Assembly (NCBI GenBank): GCA_027485795.1
Contig: JAIXQK010000132.1
Span: forward strand, 1 to 64,000
Reading direction: 5' to 3'
Source: Oxalobacteraceae bacterium
Lineage (GTDB): Bacteria; Pseudomonadota; Gammaproteobacteria; Burkholderiales; Burkholderiaceae_D
DNA: 64,000 nt
Shown: piece after piece, positions 16,348 through 27,565 of the stretch
How the letters are laid out: each line of letters starts with the position of its first letter
How positions within the stretch are numbered: position 1 is the stretch's first letter
Made by a program: the position numbers and the translations under genes
The notes under the pieces: model-generated
Seen by the model: only the letters and a program-made list of their open reading frames with translations
Database searches by the model: none
What the model was told of the DNA's origin: nothing

Positions 16348-17550
16348 TTACTTCCACAGAGCACACTTGGATTCAGCCTTGGTGATGAATGCCTGATCAC
16401 GCGGAATCACCTGCAACACCTTGTAATAGTCCCATGGATATTTGGACTCGGCGGGTGACTTTACCTGCATCAGCTTCATGTCATGCACCATACGGCCATC
16501 AGGACGTACCTCACCGTTCTTGGCAAACATGTCATTGATTTTGGTGGACTTCAGTTTCGCCATCACCTTGTCGCCGTCATCACTACCCAAGGCTTTGACT
16601 GCATTCAAGTAGAACATCGTTGCGGAGTAATCTCCCGCGTGCACCATAGAGGGCGCTTTCTTATTGCGAGCCATGAATTTCTTGGCCCAAGCGCGGGTTT
16701 CATCGTTGGTATCCCAGTACCAGCCATCCGTCAGATACATGCCCTGCGCAATATCCAAACCAATCGCATGCACATCATTCACAAACGTCAGCAAGCCGGT
16801 AATCTTCATCTTTTTGTTGATGCCGAACTCATGCGCTGCTTTCACCGCGTTGACGGTGTCGCCGCCAGCATTCGCCAAACCGAGTACCTGCGCTTTCGAG
16901 GTTTGTGCTTGCAATAAGAACGAAGAAAAATCCGAAACCGCCAGCGGATGGCGCACAGATCCTACGACACGGCCACCATTTGCTTTCACGACTTGCGAGG
17001 CATCACCCTCGAGCGAGATACCAAATACATAATCAGCTGTCAGAAAGAACCAATCTTTATGGCCTTCTTTAGTCAGCGCTGCTGCGGTGCCGCGCGCCAT
17101 CGACGCAGTATCGTAGGCATAGTGGACGGTGTAAGGCGTGCATTCCTCGTTGGTCAGGCGTGAGGTGCCGGCACCAATCGAGATGAAAGGTTTTTTCTTT
17201 TCAGCAGCGACTTTCGCCATTGCCAAGTTTGTTGCCGAGTTGGAGCCGCCAATCAGCATATCCAGACCTTGCTGGTCGAACCACTCGCGCGCACGCGAAG
17301 CTGCAATATCTGCTTTGTTCTGGTGATCGGCAGTGACTAACTCAATTTTTTTCCCGTTGAGCGTGCCACCAAAATCCGCGATCGCCATTTTTATGGCATC
17401 CGCGCCAGCGGGTCCGTCAACGTCAGCATAAATACCCGACATATCGGTAATGAACCCGATCTTCACCGTATCGTTCGATATCTGTGCGAAGGCAGTCGGG
17501 GTGATGGTGTAGGCCAGCGCAACGGCAAGCGACAGCTTTCGAATCTTCAA
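16348..17550 (-). CDS. Periplasmic branched-chain amino acid-type substrate-binding protein
   Basis: This 400-residue type I periplasmic binding protein belongs to the LivK/urea-amide family. The signal peptide MKIRKLSLAVALAYTITPTA is cut after AFA. The mature part begins with NDTVKIGFITDMSGIYADVD, typical of ABC-transporter receptors, followed by LIGGSNSATNLAM and FISIGAGTSRLTNEE. No permease or ATPase genes are adjacent, so it is an orphan receptor or works with a transporter elsewhere. It sits alone before a strong terminator, with a possible ribosome site AGGAGA upstream of ATG. The ligand is unknown; related proteins bind amino acids, amides or aromatic acids. Confidence 0.87.
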   Translation of the reverse strand: MKIRKLSLAVALAYTITPTAFAQISNDTVKIGFITDMSGIYADVDGPAGADAIKMAIADFGGTLNGKKIELVTADHQNKADIAASRAREWFDQQGLDMLIGGSNSATNLAMAKVAAEKKKPFISIGAGTSRLTNEECTPYTVHYAYDTASMARGTAAALTKEGHKDWFFLTADYVFGISLEGDASQVVKANGGRVVGSVRHPLAVSDFSSFLLQAQTSKAQVLGLANAGGDTVNAVKAAHEFGINKKMKITGLLTFVNDVHAIGLDIAQGMYLTDGWYWDTNDETRAWAKKFMARNKKAPSMVHAGDYSATMFYLNAVKALGSDDGDKVMAKLKSTKINDMFAKNGEVRPDGRMVHDMKLMQVKSPAESKYPWDYYKVLQVIPRDQAFITKAESKCALWK

Positions 17551-17640
17551 TGGCGTCTCCTTTTATTGTTAGTTTGCGAAGATGATTTCGACGCCTGATC
17601 TTAGCATGTCGCCCCTTTCTCACGAAATTCCCGCGATAGC

Positions 17641-18504
17641 CTATACGCCTCCAGACTCGACCAGCACGCCACCGTGACTCGTGCCACCCTCATCGCTCCA
17701 GACCGAGCGCTTGGCGGTTATGGTGCCGAGCGCACCACCGACTAGCGATAGCGCAAGCGAGAGTACGACGGCCACGAATACGAGCCAAGCCGCGAGGCTT
17801 GCGTTCCTGATCGCGCGATCGGCCGCCTCCCTACCCTGTACTGATGCCCGCTCCGCCGAGCCCGACAAAATAAAGGTCTGGTCAACGATAGCCGCAGCCT
17901 GATCGCGTCTCAGACCCAAATTAGCGCCCATGTACTCGATCGCCTGATCGCGCTGTCCGTTCGCAAGCTGCTGCTGCAATATGCGGATTGATTCATTACT
18001 GACCTCGCCCCCAATCTCGTTATTGATCAACGCGCGCAGTACGCCTGCAGTACCACCCTGCGCAATCGCATTCGATGTTGAACCCACGCCAGAGAATACG
18101 CCGGATAGCAACGACCCACCCGCTGATGTCGCCAGCATCACGAAAAGCAGCGTAGTGACCGACCATGACACCACGCCGTGCAACATGCCATCCGTTCGAC
18201 GCTTCAGTCCGCACATATAGCCGGTCACATAGGCGCCAATAAATCCCGACAGAAGCAATGCAATTCCAGCCCAGATCAAGGTTGCCGCCCCGGGAACTTC
18301 ACCTTCCTGCACGCTCGTCATCGACAAGCCACTGGCAATACCGAGTAGCGTTAGGAGTAGCTGTACTGATATACCCACCGCAACACCAGCAATCACTGCA
18401 CTCCAGCGAATTGAGGATAACAGTGGTCGCTTGAAGTTCGACTCCGATAAAGTCGTACTCCGGTTCGAGATCGTTCTGGCTGTGTCAATTTGAATCGTGC
18501 TCAT
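17641..18504 (-). CDS. Multi-pass inner-membrane protein of unknown function
   Basis: This 287-residue protein has several hydrophobic segments: WSAVIAGVAVGISVQLLLTL, TLIWAGIALLLSGFIGAYVT, WSVTTLLFVMLATSAGGSLL, and near the C-terminus AAWLVFVAVVLSLALSLVGG. Between the third and last lies a soluble Gln/Ala-rich stretch with helical character (LQQQLANGQRDQAIEYMG). Similar proteins are sometimes named PhnA-like, without evidence for a phosphonate role. An AAGGAG site precedes the ATG. It stands alone between the binding protein gene and dusA. No enzymatic motif was seen, and a function is not proposed. Confidence 0.75.
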   Translation of the reverse strand: MSTIQIDTARTISNRSTTLSESNFKRPLLSSIRWSAVIAGVAVGISVQLLLTLLGIASGLSMTSVQEGEVPGAATLIWAGIALLLSGFIGAYVTGYMCGLKRRTDGMLHGVVSWSVTTLLFVMLATSAGGSLLSGVFSGVGSTSNAIAQGGTAGVLRALINNEIGGEVSNESIRILQQQLANGQRDQAIEYMGANLGLRRDQAAAIVDQTFILSGSAERASVQGREAADRAIRNASLAAWLVFVAVVLSLALSLVGGALGTITAKRSVWSDEGGTSHGGVLVESGGV

Positions 18505-18659
18505 GGGAAGGTCTCCTTGCTGTCATGGCTTAATCGCTTGGAGTACAAAAATTCCAAATCCTCGCGTGGATTTGGCGGGCATCAATAGTTCCGTGAGCCT
18601 CATCATCGTCATGCCGCCGCAGGCTGCATGGCAATTCTCTTGCTACTGACATCTCCATC

Positions 18660-18686
18660 GTCATCCCGGCTGAGGCCGGGATCCAG
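18660..18686. repeat. REP-like palindrome copy 1
   Basis: GTCATCCCGG and CCGGGATCCAG flank a short spacer. This is the common 'GTCATCCCGG...CCGGGATCCAG' intergenic palindrome of proteobacteria. A second copy lies at 36807-36833 in the opposite orientation. It sits downstream of dusA. Confidence 0.75.
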
Positions 18687-18728
18687 GATTTTCGCTGAGC
18701 AGAGGGTAGTTTGTGCTGAATGACGGTC

Positions 18729-19721
18729 TTAGGCAGCAGACGGTAAAGCGAGAGCTGCTTGTAACAGCAAGTTTGCATCGCCGCAGGCCAAGACTTTTGC
18801 ATCTGACATCTGCTGACGAAACAGGCGAGCGCCGCGAAGGCCACTCATCAGACCAAGCATATGCCGAACGATGGAGTTCATGCGTGGACCACCGGTCGCC
18901 ACCTGAGCCTCGATGTAAGGCAGCATTGCCTCGACAACCTGTAGCCGAGATTTCGGCTGGGGCACGTCGCCATAGTAGCGCTCATCAAATGCAGATAGTA
19001 GCCAAGGATTATGGTAAGCCTCACGACCAATCATCACGCCGTCGAGATGCTTGAGATGCTCGTCTATTTCTTCTACCGAACGGATACCACCATTGATGAT
19101 GATCTCAAGCTCGGGAAAGTCTCGCTTCAGCTGATAAACGAAGTCGTACTTCAGTGGTGGGATTTCACGATTCTCTTTTGGCGACAGACCTTTCAGGATT
19201 GCATTACGCGCGTGAGCAATAAAGGTCTTGCAACCAGCCTCGGCAACGGTACCAACAAAGTCGCGCACAAACGCATACGACGACACATCATCAAGACCGA
19301 TTCGATGCTTCACGCTGACGTCAATATCCGCAGCATCGCACATCGCCTTGACGCAATCCGCGACTAGTTTGGGCTCCGCCATTAAACAGGCACCAAACGC
19401 ACCCCGCACGACCCGCTCGGATGGGCAGCCACAGTTCAGATTGATTTCATCATAGCCCCATTGCTGCCCCAGCTTGGCGCACTTGGCTAGATCACCCGGC
19501 TCGCTACCACCCAGCTGAAGTGCCACCGGCTGCTCTTCCCGATTAAAGTCAAGCTGACGCGCGGCGTCGCCATAGATCACTGAACCGGTAGTAACCATCT
19601 CGGTGTAAAGCCAGGTATGGCGCGTGATCTGACGATGGAAATACCGACAGTGCCGGTCGGTCCAGTCCATCATAGGCGCGACCGAAACACGGCGCGGTGG
19701 AAGGCTTGCTCTAGTGTTCAC
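18729..19721 (-). CDS. dusA: tRNA-dihydrouridine(20/20a) synthase
   Basis: This FMN/NADPH enzyme reduces uridine 20 and 20a in the D loop of tRNA. The 330 residues fold as a TIM barrel. Visible are VSVAPMMDWTDRHCRYFHRQ, TEMVTTGSVIYGD, the catalytic-Cys motif NLNCGCPSERV, SVKHRIGLDD, FIAHARNAILKGLSPKENR and ingredients of the FMN site INGGIRSVEE and GVMIGREAYHNPWLL. The KGLSPKENR loop and the long C-terminal helix domain place it in the DusA subgroup. The start is GTG at 19721. It is a single gene downstream of typA, about 220 bp away. Confidence 0.95.
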   Translation of the reverse strand: MNTRASLPPRRVSVAPMMDWTDRHCRYFHRQITRHTWLYTEMVTTGSVIYGDAARQLDFNREEQPVALQLGGSEPGDLAKCAKLGQQWGYDEINLNCGCPSERVVRGAFGACLMAEPKLVADCVKAMCDAADIDVSVKHRIGLDDVSSYAFVRDFVGTVAEAGCKTFIAHARNAILKGLSPKENREIPPLKYDFVYQLKRDFPELEIIINGGIRSVEEIDEHLKHLDGVMIGREAYHNPWLLSAFDERYYGDVPQPKSRLQVVEAMLPYIEAQVATGGPRMNSIVRHMLGLMSGLRGARLFRQQMSDAKVLACGDANLLLQAALALPSAA

Positions 19722-19939
19722 AGTGGGCGTTACGAACGGAACATGCGGAATTCTATCGGCTTGCTAATCACCCGAAGGAGAAATGCGAAGTGACGCCCAC
19801 GAGCACCTTGTAGGGTAACCGCTGGGGAAACTAGCGTTTCACAAAAGAAGTATCGCGTAACGTGCGCTGGCTAAGGGGAGTCGAAGTAAGTACGTGACAG
19901 CGAGGCACCCCATCCAAACCAGCGACTATTTAAAAGCTC

Positions 19940-21775
19940 TTACGCCGCTTCCTCGCGAGAAGCCCGTTTACGCTCATGCTCTTTCAGGAAGCGCTTGCGT
20001 AGACGAATACTTTTCGGTGTGATCTCAACCAGCTCATCATCATCGATAAACTCGACCGCATACTCTAGCGTAAGGTCGATCGGCGGCACCAAACGGACCG
20101 CTTCATCCGTACCTGACGCACGCACGTTGGTGAGTTGTTTACCCTTGATCGGGTTGACGACGAGATCATTGTCACGCGAATGGATGCCGATGATCATGCC
20201 CTCATACACTGGGTCGTTATGGCTGACGAACATACGACCGCGATCCTGCAGCTTCCACAGTGCGTAAGCAACCGCCGCACCATCGTCTTGGGAGATCAGC
20301 ACGCCGTTGCGGCGACCGGCCAGCTCACCCTTGGTATCGGCCGGCGCATAAACATCAAACACGTGACTCATGAGACCGGTGCCGCGGGTCAGCGTCATGA
20401 ACTCACCTTGGAAGCCAATTAGACCACGTGCAGGCATACGATATTCAAGTCGCACCCGCCCCTTGCCATCCGGCTGCATGTCCTGCAACTCGCCGCGACG
20501 ACGCCCGAGTTCTTCCATTACGCCGCCCTGATGCACTTCCTCGACATCGACAGTGAGGTTCTCGAAGGGCTCGTGGCGAACGCCATCGACCATTTTGAAC
20601 ACAACACGTGGACGCGACACAGCAAGCTCATAGCCCTCGCGACGCATGTTCTCAAGCAGAATGGTCAGATGCAATTCACCTCGACCCGATACTTCAAAAA
20701 TCGTGTCGTCGTCGGTCGGCGCAACACGTAGCGCGACATTCGCTTTCAGCTCGCGCTCGAGTCGTTCGCGCAACTGGCGGCTGGTGACGAACTTACCTTC
20801 GCGGCCCGCCAGCGGCGAAGTGTTCACCATGAAATTCATTGTGAGTGTTGGCTCATCCACGGTCAGCATCGGTAACGCGTCTGGCGTGTCAACCGCACAC
20901 ACGGTTGAACCGATACCGATGTCTTCGATACCGTTGATCAGTACGATGTCGCCGCCCATCGCCTCTGACACGATCTCGCGCTCCAGACCCTTGAACTTCA
21001 GCACCTGATTGATTCGTCCCTTGATCGGCGTTGAATCCGGACCATTCAGTATCAGCACATCCTGCAGCGACTTGACGCGGCCGCGGCTGATACGGCCGAT
21101 ACCGATCTTGCCAACATACGACGAATAATCGAGCGACGAAATTTGCAACTGCAACGGACCGTCAAAGTCATCATCGCGCACCGGCACGTGCTTCAAGATG
21201 GCATCGAACAGCGGCTTCATGTCGCCTTCACGCACTTCAGAATCCAAGCTGGCGTAACCATTCAGCGCCGAAGCGAATACCACCGGGAAGTCGAGCTGCT
21301 CTTCGGTCGCACCCAGCTTGTCAAACAATTCGAAGGTCGCATTAATCACCCATTCCGGACGCGCACCCGGGCGATCGATCTTGTTCACAACAACGATCGG
21401 CTTCAGGCCAAGCGCGAGCGCTTTGCGAGTCACGAAGCGAGTTTGGGGCATTGGGCCTTCCACCGCATCGACTAGCAGCAGTACCGAATCCACCATCGAC
21501 AGCACACGCTCAACCTCACCGCCAAAGTCGGCGTGGCCAGGGGTATCGACGATGTTGACGTGGGTACCTTCGTATTCAACCGCGCAGTTTTTCGCGAGAA
21601 TAGTGATGCCGCGCTCTTTCTCGAGATCGTTCGAGTCCATCACGCGAGTGTCTACCTGCTGGTTTTCACGGAAGGTGCCGGACTGCCGCAGCAGTTGGTC
21701 CACCAGCGTGGTTTTTCCGTGGTCGACGTGGGCAATGATGGCGATGTTGCGCAGGGCGCGTTGGGTCGTGGTCAT
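19940..21775 (-). CDS. typA: Ribosome-associated GTPase TypA/BipA
   Basis: This translational GTPase related to EF-G binds the ribosome and supports assembly and stress growth. The 611 residues show the G1 box [10 protein letters not shown], switch I with [13 protein letters not shown]3 [11 protein letters not shown] and G4 VVNKIDRP. The TypA-specific C-terminal half contains [18 protein letters not shown] and [20 protein letters not shown]. The end is rich in Lys/Arg ([19 protein letters not shown]). It follows the truB end of the translation operon on the same strand after 85 bp, so read-through from that operon is plausible. Confidence 0.97.
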   Translation of the reverse strand: MTTTQRALRNIAIIAHVDHGKTTLVDQLLRQSGTFRENQQVDTRVMDSNDLEKERGITILAKNCAVEYEGTHVNIVDTPGHADFGGEVERVLSMVDSVLLLVDAVEGPMPQTRFVTRKALALGLKPIVVVNKIDRPGARPEWVINATFELFDKLGATEEQLDFPVVFASALNGYASLDSEVREGDMKPLFDAILKHVPVRDDDFDGPLQLQISSLDYSSYVGKIGIGRISRGRVKSLQDVLILNGPDSTPIKGRINQVLKFKGLEREIVSEAMGGDIVLINGIEDIGIGSTVCAVDTPDALPMLTVDEPTLTMNFMVNTSPLAGREGKFVTSRQLRERLERELKANVALRVAPTDDDTIFEVSGRGELHLTILLENMRREGYELAVSRPRVVFKMVDGVRHEPFENLTVDVEEVHQGGVMEELGRRRGELQDMQPDGKGRVRLEYRMPARGLIGFQGEFMTLTRGTGLMSHVFDVYAPADTKGELAGRRNGVLISQDDGAAVAYALWKLQDRGRMFVSHNDPVYEGMIIGIHSRDNDLVVNPIKGKQLTNVRASGTDEAVRLVPPIDLTLEYAVEFIDDDELVEITPKSIRLRKRFLKEHERKRASREEAA

Positions 21776-21860
21776 GGGCGGGCAGCTTGATAAACAGCGA
21801 TTAAGAAACCCACGATTTTAACATGCTAGGGACGCCAGACTCTGAAAACTCCTTGAAATT

Positions 21861-22793
21861 TCAATGGCTTGCAATATCGGCCAGTAAACGCTCAGGCGCC
21901 AGCACGGTGCCGTCGGAAAGCTGCGCCGTACCGAGCAGACAGTGCGGTGCCTGGTAGACACGAACCCTACCAGATTCGCAGGGCGGGACGACGCCAGCGC
22001 GGTCGAGCGCGATACGCTGCCCCTGCCGAAATCGGCTCGCCAAAGCATCGTCCAATACGAGCGCCGGGAAACTTGATAGCAAGCTGTCAACCGGTTGCAG
22101 ACAACTGTTTCGTTCAGCGTCGGGATGCTCAGCAAGCTGATCGAGGGTCAGCGCACTTGAAATGTCCAGCCCACCGATCTCTATTCGACGAAGCATGGAC
22201 AAGTGTGCGCCACAACCTATGGCAGCACCGATATCCTCTCCCAGCACCCGAATGTAAGTCCCCTTGCTGCAAGCGACACGCAGCCGCAGCATCGGCGCGT
22301 CGTAGGCTAGCAGTTCGAGTTTGTAGACAGTTACACTACGCGCTTCGCGCTCCAACGTAATACCAGCACGTGCATATTCATAGAGTGGCTTGCCGTCACG
22401 CTTCAATGCAGAATGCATCGGCGGTACCTGACTAATCGGGCCACGAAATTTCTCAAGGATGGATTCGATCTGCGTGAGCGTGACATCGACTGGTCTGCGC
22501 TCAAGGACTTCGCCTTCAGTATCGCCGGTACTGGTCTTGATGCCGAGATGGACTTTGGTCTCATACGTCTTGTCCGCATCGAGCAAATCCTGAGCGAACT
22601 TGGTCGCCTCGCCAAAGCAGAGCGGCAGCAAACCGGTGGCAAACGGATCGAGCGTACCGGTGTGACCCGCCTTCTGCGCATTCAGCAGCCATTTTGCTTT
22701 TGCGAGTGCCTGAGTACTACTCATGCCGACGGGCTTATCAAGTAGTAAAACACCATGCACCGGCACGCGTTTGCGTTTTCCCGGCTGTGTCAT
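21861..22793 (-). CDS. truB: tRNA pseudouridine(55) synthase
   Basis: It makes pseudouridine 55 in the T loop of tRNAs. The 310 residues begin GVLLLDKPVGMSSTQALAK. The catalytic Asp lies in GHTGTLDPFATGLLP. GEATKFAQ and the KTYE region follow, then VACSKGTYIRVLGEDIG. A PUA-like C-terminal region ends the protein. It follows rbfA by 22 bp in the rimP-nusA-infB-rbfA-truB operon, a standard order in proteobacteria. Confidence 0.96.
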   Translation of the reverse strand: MTQPGKRKRVPVHGVLLLDKPVGMSSTQALAKAKWLLNAQKAGHTGTLDPFATGLLPLCFGEATKFAQDLLDADKTYETKVHLGIKTSTGDTEGEVLERRPVDVTLTQIESILEKFRGPISQVPPMHSALKRDGKPLYEYARAGITLEREARSVTVYKLELLAYDAPMLRLRVACSKGTYIRVLGEDIGAAIGCGAHLSMLRRIEIGGLDISSALTLDQLAEHPDAERNSCLQPVDSLLSSFPALVLDDALASRFRQGQRIALDRAGVVPPCESGRVRVYQAPHCLLGTAQLSDGTVLAPERLLADIASH

Positions 22794-22815
22794 AAGCTTC
22801 GTGAGTGGAGACTAG

Positions 22816-23202
22816 TTAGTCGTCTGCGTCTGTGGCGCGGGTCGCGTTCGCCTCGTCGATCAGCTTGGAAATTGCGGCGCCACGCGAAGGCGCTGTGTCA
22901 TGCACAAAGTGCAGCTCCGGGAGGGTGTGAATGTGCAAACGACGTCCGAGCTGCGCACGCAGGAACCCCGATGCTTTGTGCAAACCATCCAAGGTTTTTT
23001 TCACCGCTACCGGATCATCGATCAGCGTGGTGAAAAAAATCTTCGCATGCGCGTAGTCAGGGGTGAGCTGCACCTCGGTCAGCGTCACCATACCAACCCG
23101 CGGGTCTTTCACCTCCATGGCAATCAGCTCAGCCACATCTTTCTGGATTTGGTCAGCGACGCGCTGGCTACGGCCGGGGATGGATTTACTGTGTTTGGCC
23201 AT
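22816..23202 (-). CDS. rbfA: 30S ribosome-binding factor A
   Basis: This small KH-fold protein binds the 30S subunit during late 16S rRNA maturation and cold adaptation. From ATG 23202 it has 128 residues beginning [20 protein letters not shown]. The family core is [20 protein letters not shown], then [12 protein letters not shown] and [20 protein letters not shown] and PELHFVHD. The frame extends 15 codons further upstream, but that part is unlike other RbfA proteins. It lies between infB and truB in the translation operon. Confidence 0.94.
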   Translation of the reverse strand: MAKHSKSIPGRSQRVADQIQKDVAELIAMEVKDPRVGMVTLTEVQLTPDYAHAKIFFTTLIDDPVAVKKTLDGLHKASGFLRAQLGRRLHIHTLPELHFVHDTAPSRGAAISKLIDEANATRATDADD

Positions 23203-23253
23203 TGAGGCTACGAAATATGGAGGACCCCGGCATAGGCCGAGGTCCATTGCTTA

Positions 23254-25959
23254 TTACTGCAGAGTACGAGCGACTTCCTGAACCTCAAAGACCTCGAGCT
23301 GATCGCCTTCTTTGATGTCATTGAAGTTCTTCAACGACAAACCGCACTCGAAGCCCGACTTCACCTCTTTGACGTCATCTTTGAAGCGCTTGAGCGAATC
23401 GAGTTCACCCGTCCAGATCACGACGTTGTCACGCAGCAGTCGAACATGTGAACCTCGCTTGACCATGCCATCCAGCACATAGCAACCTGCGATCGCGCCC
23501 ACTTTGCTGACATGGAATACCTGACGAATCTCGACCAAGCCCAAGGCCAGTTCGCGCTTCTCTGGTGTCAGCATGCCACCCATCGCCGCCTTGATCTCGT
23601 CGATCACGTCGTAAATGATGTTGTAGTAGCGGATATCGATACCCGAGGTTTCAGCCAGCTTGCGCGCTGAAGCATCAGCACGCACATTGAAGCCGATGAT
23701 GACTGCTTTGGATGCCAACGCCAGGTTGACATCGGATTCGCTGATACCACCCACCGCAGCATGGACGACTTGTACTCGTACCTCGGTAGTAGACAGTTTT
23801 TGCAGCGAGGCGACCAGCGCTTCTTGCGAACCTTGTACATCGGCTTTGATGATGAGCGCCAGGTTCTTGACTTCGCCCTCAGCCATCTGCTCGAACATGT
23901 TCTCGAGTTTCGCTGCCTGCTGCTTGGCCAGCTTGACGTCGCGGTACTTACCCTGCCTGAACAGCGCAATCTCGCGTGCCTTACGCTCATCCCCAAGCAC
24001 CATTGCCTCTTCGCCAGCGGCTGGGACTTCGGTCAAACCTTGAATCTCAACCGGGATGGATGGGCCGGCTTCATTGATCGGCTTACCATTCTCATCCAGC
24101 ATGGCACGCACACGGCCATAGGACGAACCCGCGAGGATGATATCGCCACGTTTCAGCGTACCGCTCTGTACCATGATGGTCGCCACCGGACCACGACCCT
24201 TGTCGAGCTTGGCTTCGATGACCAGACCCTTGGCCGGTGCTTCCACCGCTGATGTCAATTCCAATACCTCGGCTTGCAGCAATACGTTTTCTAGCAAGGT
24301 ATCAATACCTTCACCTGTCTTGGCGGATACCGGAATAAAGGGTGACTCACCACCATAGGCTTCTGGTACGACTTGCTCGGCAATCAACTCTTGCGTCACA
24401 CGCTCTGCGTTGGCGCCTGGCTTATCGATCTTATTGATCGCCACCACCAGCGGCACACCTGCTGCACGTGCGTGTGCAATCGCCTCTTTGGTCTGCGGCA
24501 TCACGCCGTCGTCGGCAGCAACCACCAGAATGACGATGTCGGTTGCTTTTGCGCCGCGTGCACGCATGGCGGTAAACGCTTCGTGACCCGGCGTATCGAG
24601 GAAGGTAATCATGCCGCGCGGTGTCTCGACATGGTAAGCACCAATGTGCTGAGTAATCCCACCCGCTTCGCCTGCAGCCACTTTGGCGCGACGAATATAG
24701 TCGAGCAGCGAGGTCTTGCCATGATCGACGTGACCCATCACCGTAACAACAGGCGCGCGTGGCAGCAACTCGGCATCAACAGTCACAGCACCGATGTCCA
24801 GCAGCGCTTCCGGATCATCCAGCTTAGCTGCATGCGCAACGTGGCCCATTTCTTCAACCACGATCATCGCGGTCTCTTGATCAAGCACCTGGTTGATGGT
24901 GACCATCTGACCGAGTTTCATCAACTGCTTGATGACCTCGGCCGCCTTGACTGCCATCTTGTGAGCAAGCTCAGCAACGGTAATGGTTTCCGGCACGTGG
25001 ACTTCACGCACGATAGCTTCTGTCGGCTGCTGGAAATTCGACTCGCGATCGTCTTGCTGCGATTGACGACGACCACGCGGACCGGAACGCCAACCATCAC
25101 GACCGCCTGTCGGGGAACCGCGCGTTTTCAGACCACCGGTACGCTTTTTCTCGTCTTGCCAAGTCGAAGACACATTGGCCGACTTGATCGATTTCTTTTC
25201 ACCGGGCTTCTTCTCGCCGGCCTTCTCGCCGGGTTTCGCAGGCGTGGTAGCGGGGCGACGTAGCGTACCTTCCGCACGCGCTGCTGCTGGCGGCGGTTCT
25301 GGTGCTTTGACGATCTTGCGTGGCTGCGACATCATCGCCTTGATCTGCGCGACTTCATCAGCAACGACTTTACGTGCCTCCTCGGCAGCAGCGACTCTAT
25401 CAGCTGCCTCTTTCTCACGCTTGGCCAGTTCAGCCTTGGCATCTGCGCCTGCGGCAATCGCCTCTTGAATCTGTTCGGCCTCGCTTGCCTGCGCGGCGAT
25501 ACGTTCTGCCTCGAGTCGCTCAAGCTGCTGCTGCTTCTCGCGCAACTCCGCTTCCTGACGCGCGATTAACTCTGATTGACGACGTGACTCTTCGTTACGG
25601 CGCTCCTGCTCGGCTTCATCGATGACCGGTGCGGGCGGCGCTGCTGGCGCGACCTCATCGCGTTTAACGAATGTACGCTTTTTACGAACCTCGACTTGGA
25701 TCGTGCGCGATTTGCCGCTGGAGTCAGCCTGCTTGATTTCGGTGGTCTCTTTGCGCGTCAGCGTGATCTTCTTCTTTTCGCCATCGCCGGTGGCGCCATG
25801 CACCTTGCGCAAATGACCGAGAAGCTTGTCCTTATCTTCTTTGGACAGTGCATCCTCGGTCGATTGCTTTTCGACACCCGCATCGCGCAGCTGCTTGAGC
25901 AGCAAATCTGCCGGCATTTTCAGCTCGGTGGCAAACTGGGCTACGTTGTTACTCGCCAT
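23254..25959 (-). CDS. infB: Translation initiation factor IF-2
   Basis: This GTPase brings initiator tRNA to the 30S subunit and joins the subunits. The 901 residues start with an IF2_N domain ([20 protein letters not shown]), then a long charged Ala/Glu/Arg linker (about 60-300) with an IF2-associated region. A second N-type domain is seen near [19 protein letters not shown]. The GTPase part has [29 protein letters not shown] and [11 protein letters not shown]. The C-terminal C1/C2 domains end [13 protein letters not shown]. Internal in-frame starts could produce shorter forms as in enterobacteria; that is not shown. It lies between nusA and rbfA. Confidence 0.97.
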   Translation of the reverse strand: MASNNVAQFATELKMPADLLLKQLRDAGVEKQSTEDALSKEDKDKLLGHLRKVHGATGDGEKKKITLTRKETTEIKQADSSGKSRTIQVEVRKKRTFVKRDEVAPAAPPAPVIDEAEQERRNEESRRQSELIARQEAELREKQQQLERLEAERIAAQASEAEQIQEAIAAGADAKAELAKREKEAADRVAAAEEARKVVADEVAQIKAMMSQPRKIVKAPEPPPAAARAEGTLRRPATTPAKPGEKAGEKKPGEKKSIKSANVSSTWQDEKKRTGGLKTRGSPTGGRDGWRSGPRGRRQSQQDDRESNFQQPTEAIVREVHVPETITVAELAHKMAVKAAEVIKQLMKLGQMVTINQVLDQETAMIVVEEMGHVAHAAKLDDPEALLDIGAVTVDAELLPRAPVVTVMGHVDHGKTSLLDYIRRAKVAAGEAGGITQHIGAYHVETPRGMITFLDTPGHEAFTAMRARGAKATDIVILVVAADDGVMPQTKEAIAHARAAGVPLVVAINKIDKPGANAERVTQELIAEQVVPEAYGGESPFIPVSAKTGEGIDTLLENVLLQAEVLELTSAVEAPAKGLVIEAKLDKGRGPVATIMVQSGTLKRGDIILAGSSYGRVRAMLDENGKPINEAGPSIPVEIQGLTEVPAAGEEAMVLGDERKAREIALFRQGKYRDVKLAKQQAAKLENMFEQMAEGEVKNLALIIKADVQGSQEALVASLQKLSTTEVRVQVVHAAVGGISESDVNLALASKAVIIGFNVRADASARKLAETSGIDIRYYNIIYDVIDEIKAAMGGMLTPEKRELALGLVEIRQVFHVSKVGAIAGCYVLDGMVKRGSHVRLLRDNVVIWTGELDSLKRFKDDVKEVKSGFECGLSLKNFNDIKEGDQLEVFEVQEVARTLQ

Positions 25960-26005
25960 TCAATCCTCTTTTCTTGTGACGCTGGACCGGGGGTCTACGG
26001 TCTGC

Positions 26006-27565
26006 TTACTTGCTCTCGGCAAGTCCCCATACATGCGCCTGTAATGCTTTCGCACGATCGTCATATTTCGCATCGATCAGCCGCATTTCTTCGTCGGTGA
26101 CATCCTTGAATTCACCTTCAATCAACTCACGTGCACGTTCGGCAGACAGCGCAAGAATCGCACCGAATTCGTCGTAAGCCAGATTTGAAAACTGTTCGAG
26201 AGTTTTCACACCCACCAAGCCAAGCTTGCCGGCGGTGACGCGATCCATGCCCTCGAGGTTGACTAATGCTTCCTCCATGCCCTCCAGTCCTTCTTCAGAG
26301 GCAATTGCTTCCGTGACGAGCGCATCGCGAGCGCGATTACGCAACTCATTGACGGTGTCTTCATCGAAGGCATCGATCTCGAGCATTTCCTGGATTGGCA
26401 CATAGGCAATCTCTTCCAGCGTCGAGAAACCTTCTTGCGCGAGGATATCGGCGACTTCTTCGTCGACATCCAGCTTATCCATGAACAAGCCGCGAATGAC
26501 CGCCGTCTCGGAGGCTGCTTTATCAGCAGACTCTTCTGCGGTCATGATATTGATCTGCCAGCCAGTCAACTCACTCGCCAGACGAACATTCTGACCGCCG
26601 CGGCCAATTGCGATCGCGAGATTTTCTTCGTCGACCACGACGTCCATCGCATGCTTCTCTTCATCCACCATGATCGACGAGACATTCGCCGGTGCCAATG
26701 CACCGATCACGAATTGCGCCGGATCATCGGACCACAAGACGATATCGACGCGTTCGCCACCCAATTCACCGGTCACGCTCTGCACGCGTGAGCCACGCAT
26801 ACCGACACAAGTACCGATGGGATCGATACGCTTGTCTTCGGTGTACACCGCGATTTTGGCGCGCACGCCAGGATCACGCGCCGCGGATTTGATCTGCAAC
26901 AGTCCTTGCTCGATCTCAGGCACTTCAAGCTCGAACAGTTTCATGATGAATTCGGGTGCGGTACGTGACAGGATGACCTGTGGTCCACGCGCATTACGAT
27001 CAATGCGCAGGATGTAAGCGCGCACACGATCGCCGATACGTAGATTTTCTTTCGGGATCATCTGGTCACGTGGCAAGCGTGCTTCGATCTTGCCAGACTC
27101 GACAATCGCATCGCCACGCTCCATACGCTTGATGGAGCCAGTCACCAGCGCATCACCACGCGCCAAAAAATCCGCCAGGATTTGCTCGCGCTCAGCATCG
27201 CGAATGCGCTGCAGCACAACCTGCTTGGTGTCCTGCGCGAAACGGCGGCCAAACTCGACGGACTCGATAGGTTCTTCGATGTAATCGTCGACCTCGATGT
27301 CGTCGATCTGCTCTTTGGCTTCAAACAACAAAATCTCTTGGTCGGGCAACTGCAGACCCGCCTCATCAGGCACCACATGCCAGCGGCGGAAAGATTCGAA
27401 CTCGCCCGTGTCGCGATCAACCGACACTCGAATATCGACCTCGCCTTCGTAGCGCTTGCGGGTAGCCTGTGCCAATGCCTGCTCAAGCGCACCGAATACG
27501 ACTTCCTTGTCGACGTTTTTCTCACGCGCGAGTGCATCGACCAGCAACAAAATTTCGCGACTCAT
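26006..27565 (-). CDS. nusA: Transcription termination/antitermination factor NusA
   Basis: It binds RNA polymerase and controls pausing, termination and rRNA antitermination. The 519 residues start [20 protein letters not shown], the N-terminal polymerase-binding domain. S1 and KH domains follow, with [20 protein letters not shown], the KH1 region [16 protein letters not shown], and [18 protein letters not shown]. Two acidic helix-hairpin repeats near the C-terminus (about 365-500) mark the alpha-binding AR2-type tail. Its start overlaps the rimP stop as ATGA, so translation is coupled. Confidence 0.97.
   Translation of the reverse strand: MSREILLLVDALAREKNVDKEVVFGALEQALAQATRKRYEGEVDIRVSVDRDTGEFESFRRWHVVPDEAGLQLPDQEILLFEAKEQIDDIEVDDYIEEPIESVEFGRRFAQDTKQVVLQRIRDAEREQILADFLARGDALVTGSIKRMERGDAIVESGKIEARLPRDQMIPKENLRIGDRVRAYILRIDRNARGPQVILSRTAPEFIMKLFELEVPEIEQGLLQIKSAARDPGVRAKIAVYTEDKRIDPIGTCVGMRGSRVQSVTGELGGERVDIVLWSDDPAQFVIGALAPANVSSIMVDEEKHAMDVVVDEENLAIAIGRGGQNVRLASELTGWQINIMTAEESADKAASETAVIRGLFMDKLDVDEEVADILAQEGFSTLEEIAYVPIQEMLEIDAFDEDTVNELRNRARDALVTEAIASEEGLEGMEEALVNLEGMDRVTAGKLGLVGVKTLEQFSNLAYDEFGAILALSAERARELIEGEFKDVTDEEMRLIDAKYDDRAKALQAHVWGLAESK

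Noticed and set aside
18530..18844. Reverse frame containing WIPASAGMT-like text
   Set aside because: This is the usual translation of a REP palindrome, not a gene.
19722..19939. Possible small RNA between dusA and typA
   Set aside because: No stable hairpin, terminator or promoter recognised; only leader sequence is likely.
24373..25263. Forward frame of nearly 300 codons within infB
   Set aside because: Antisense shadow of the IF-2 GTPase region; His/Arg-rich text with no family pattern.
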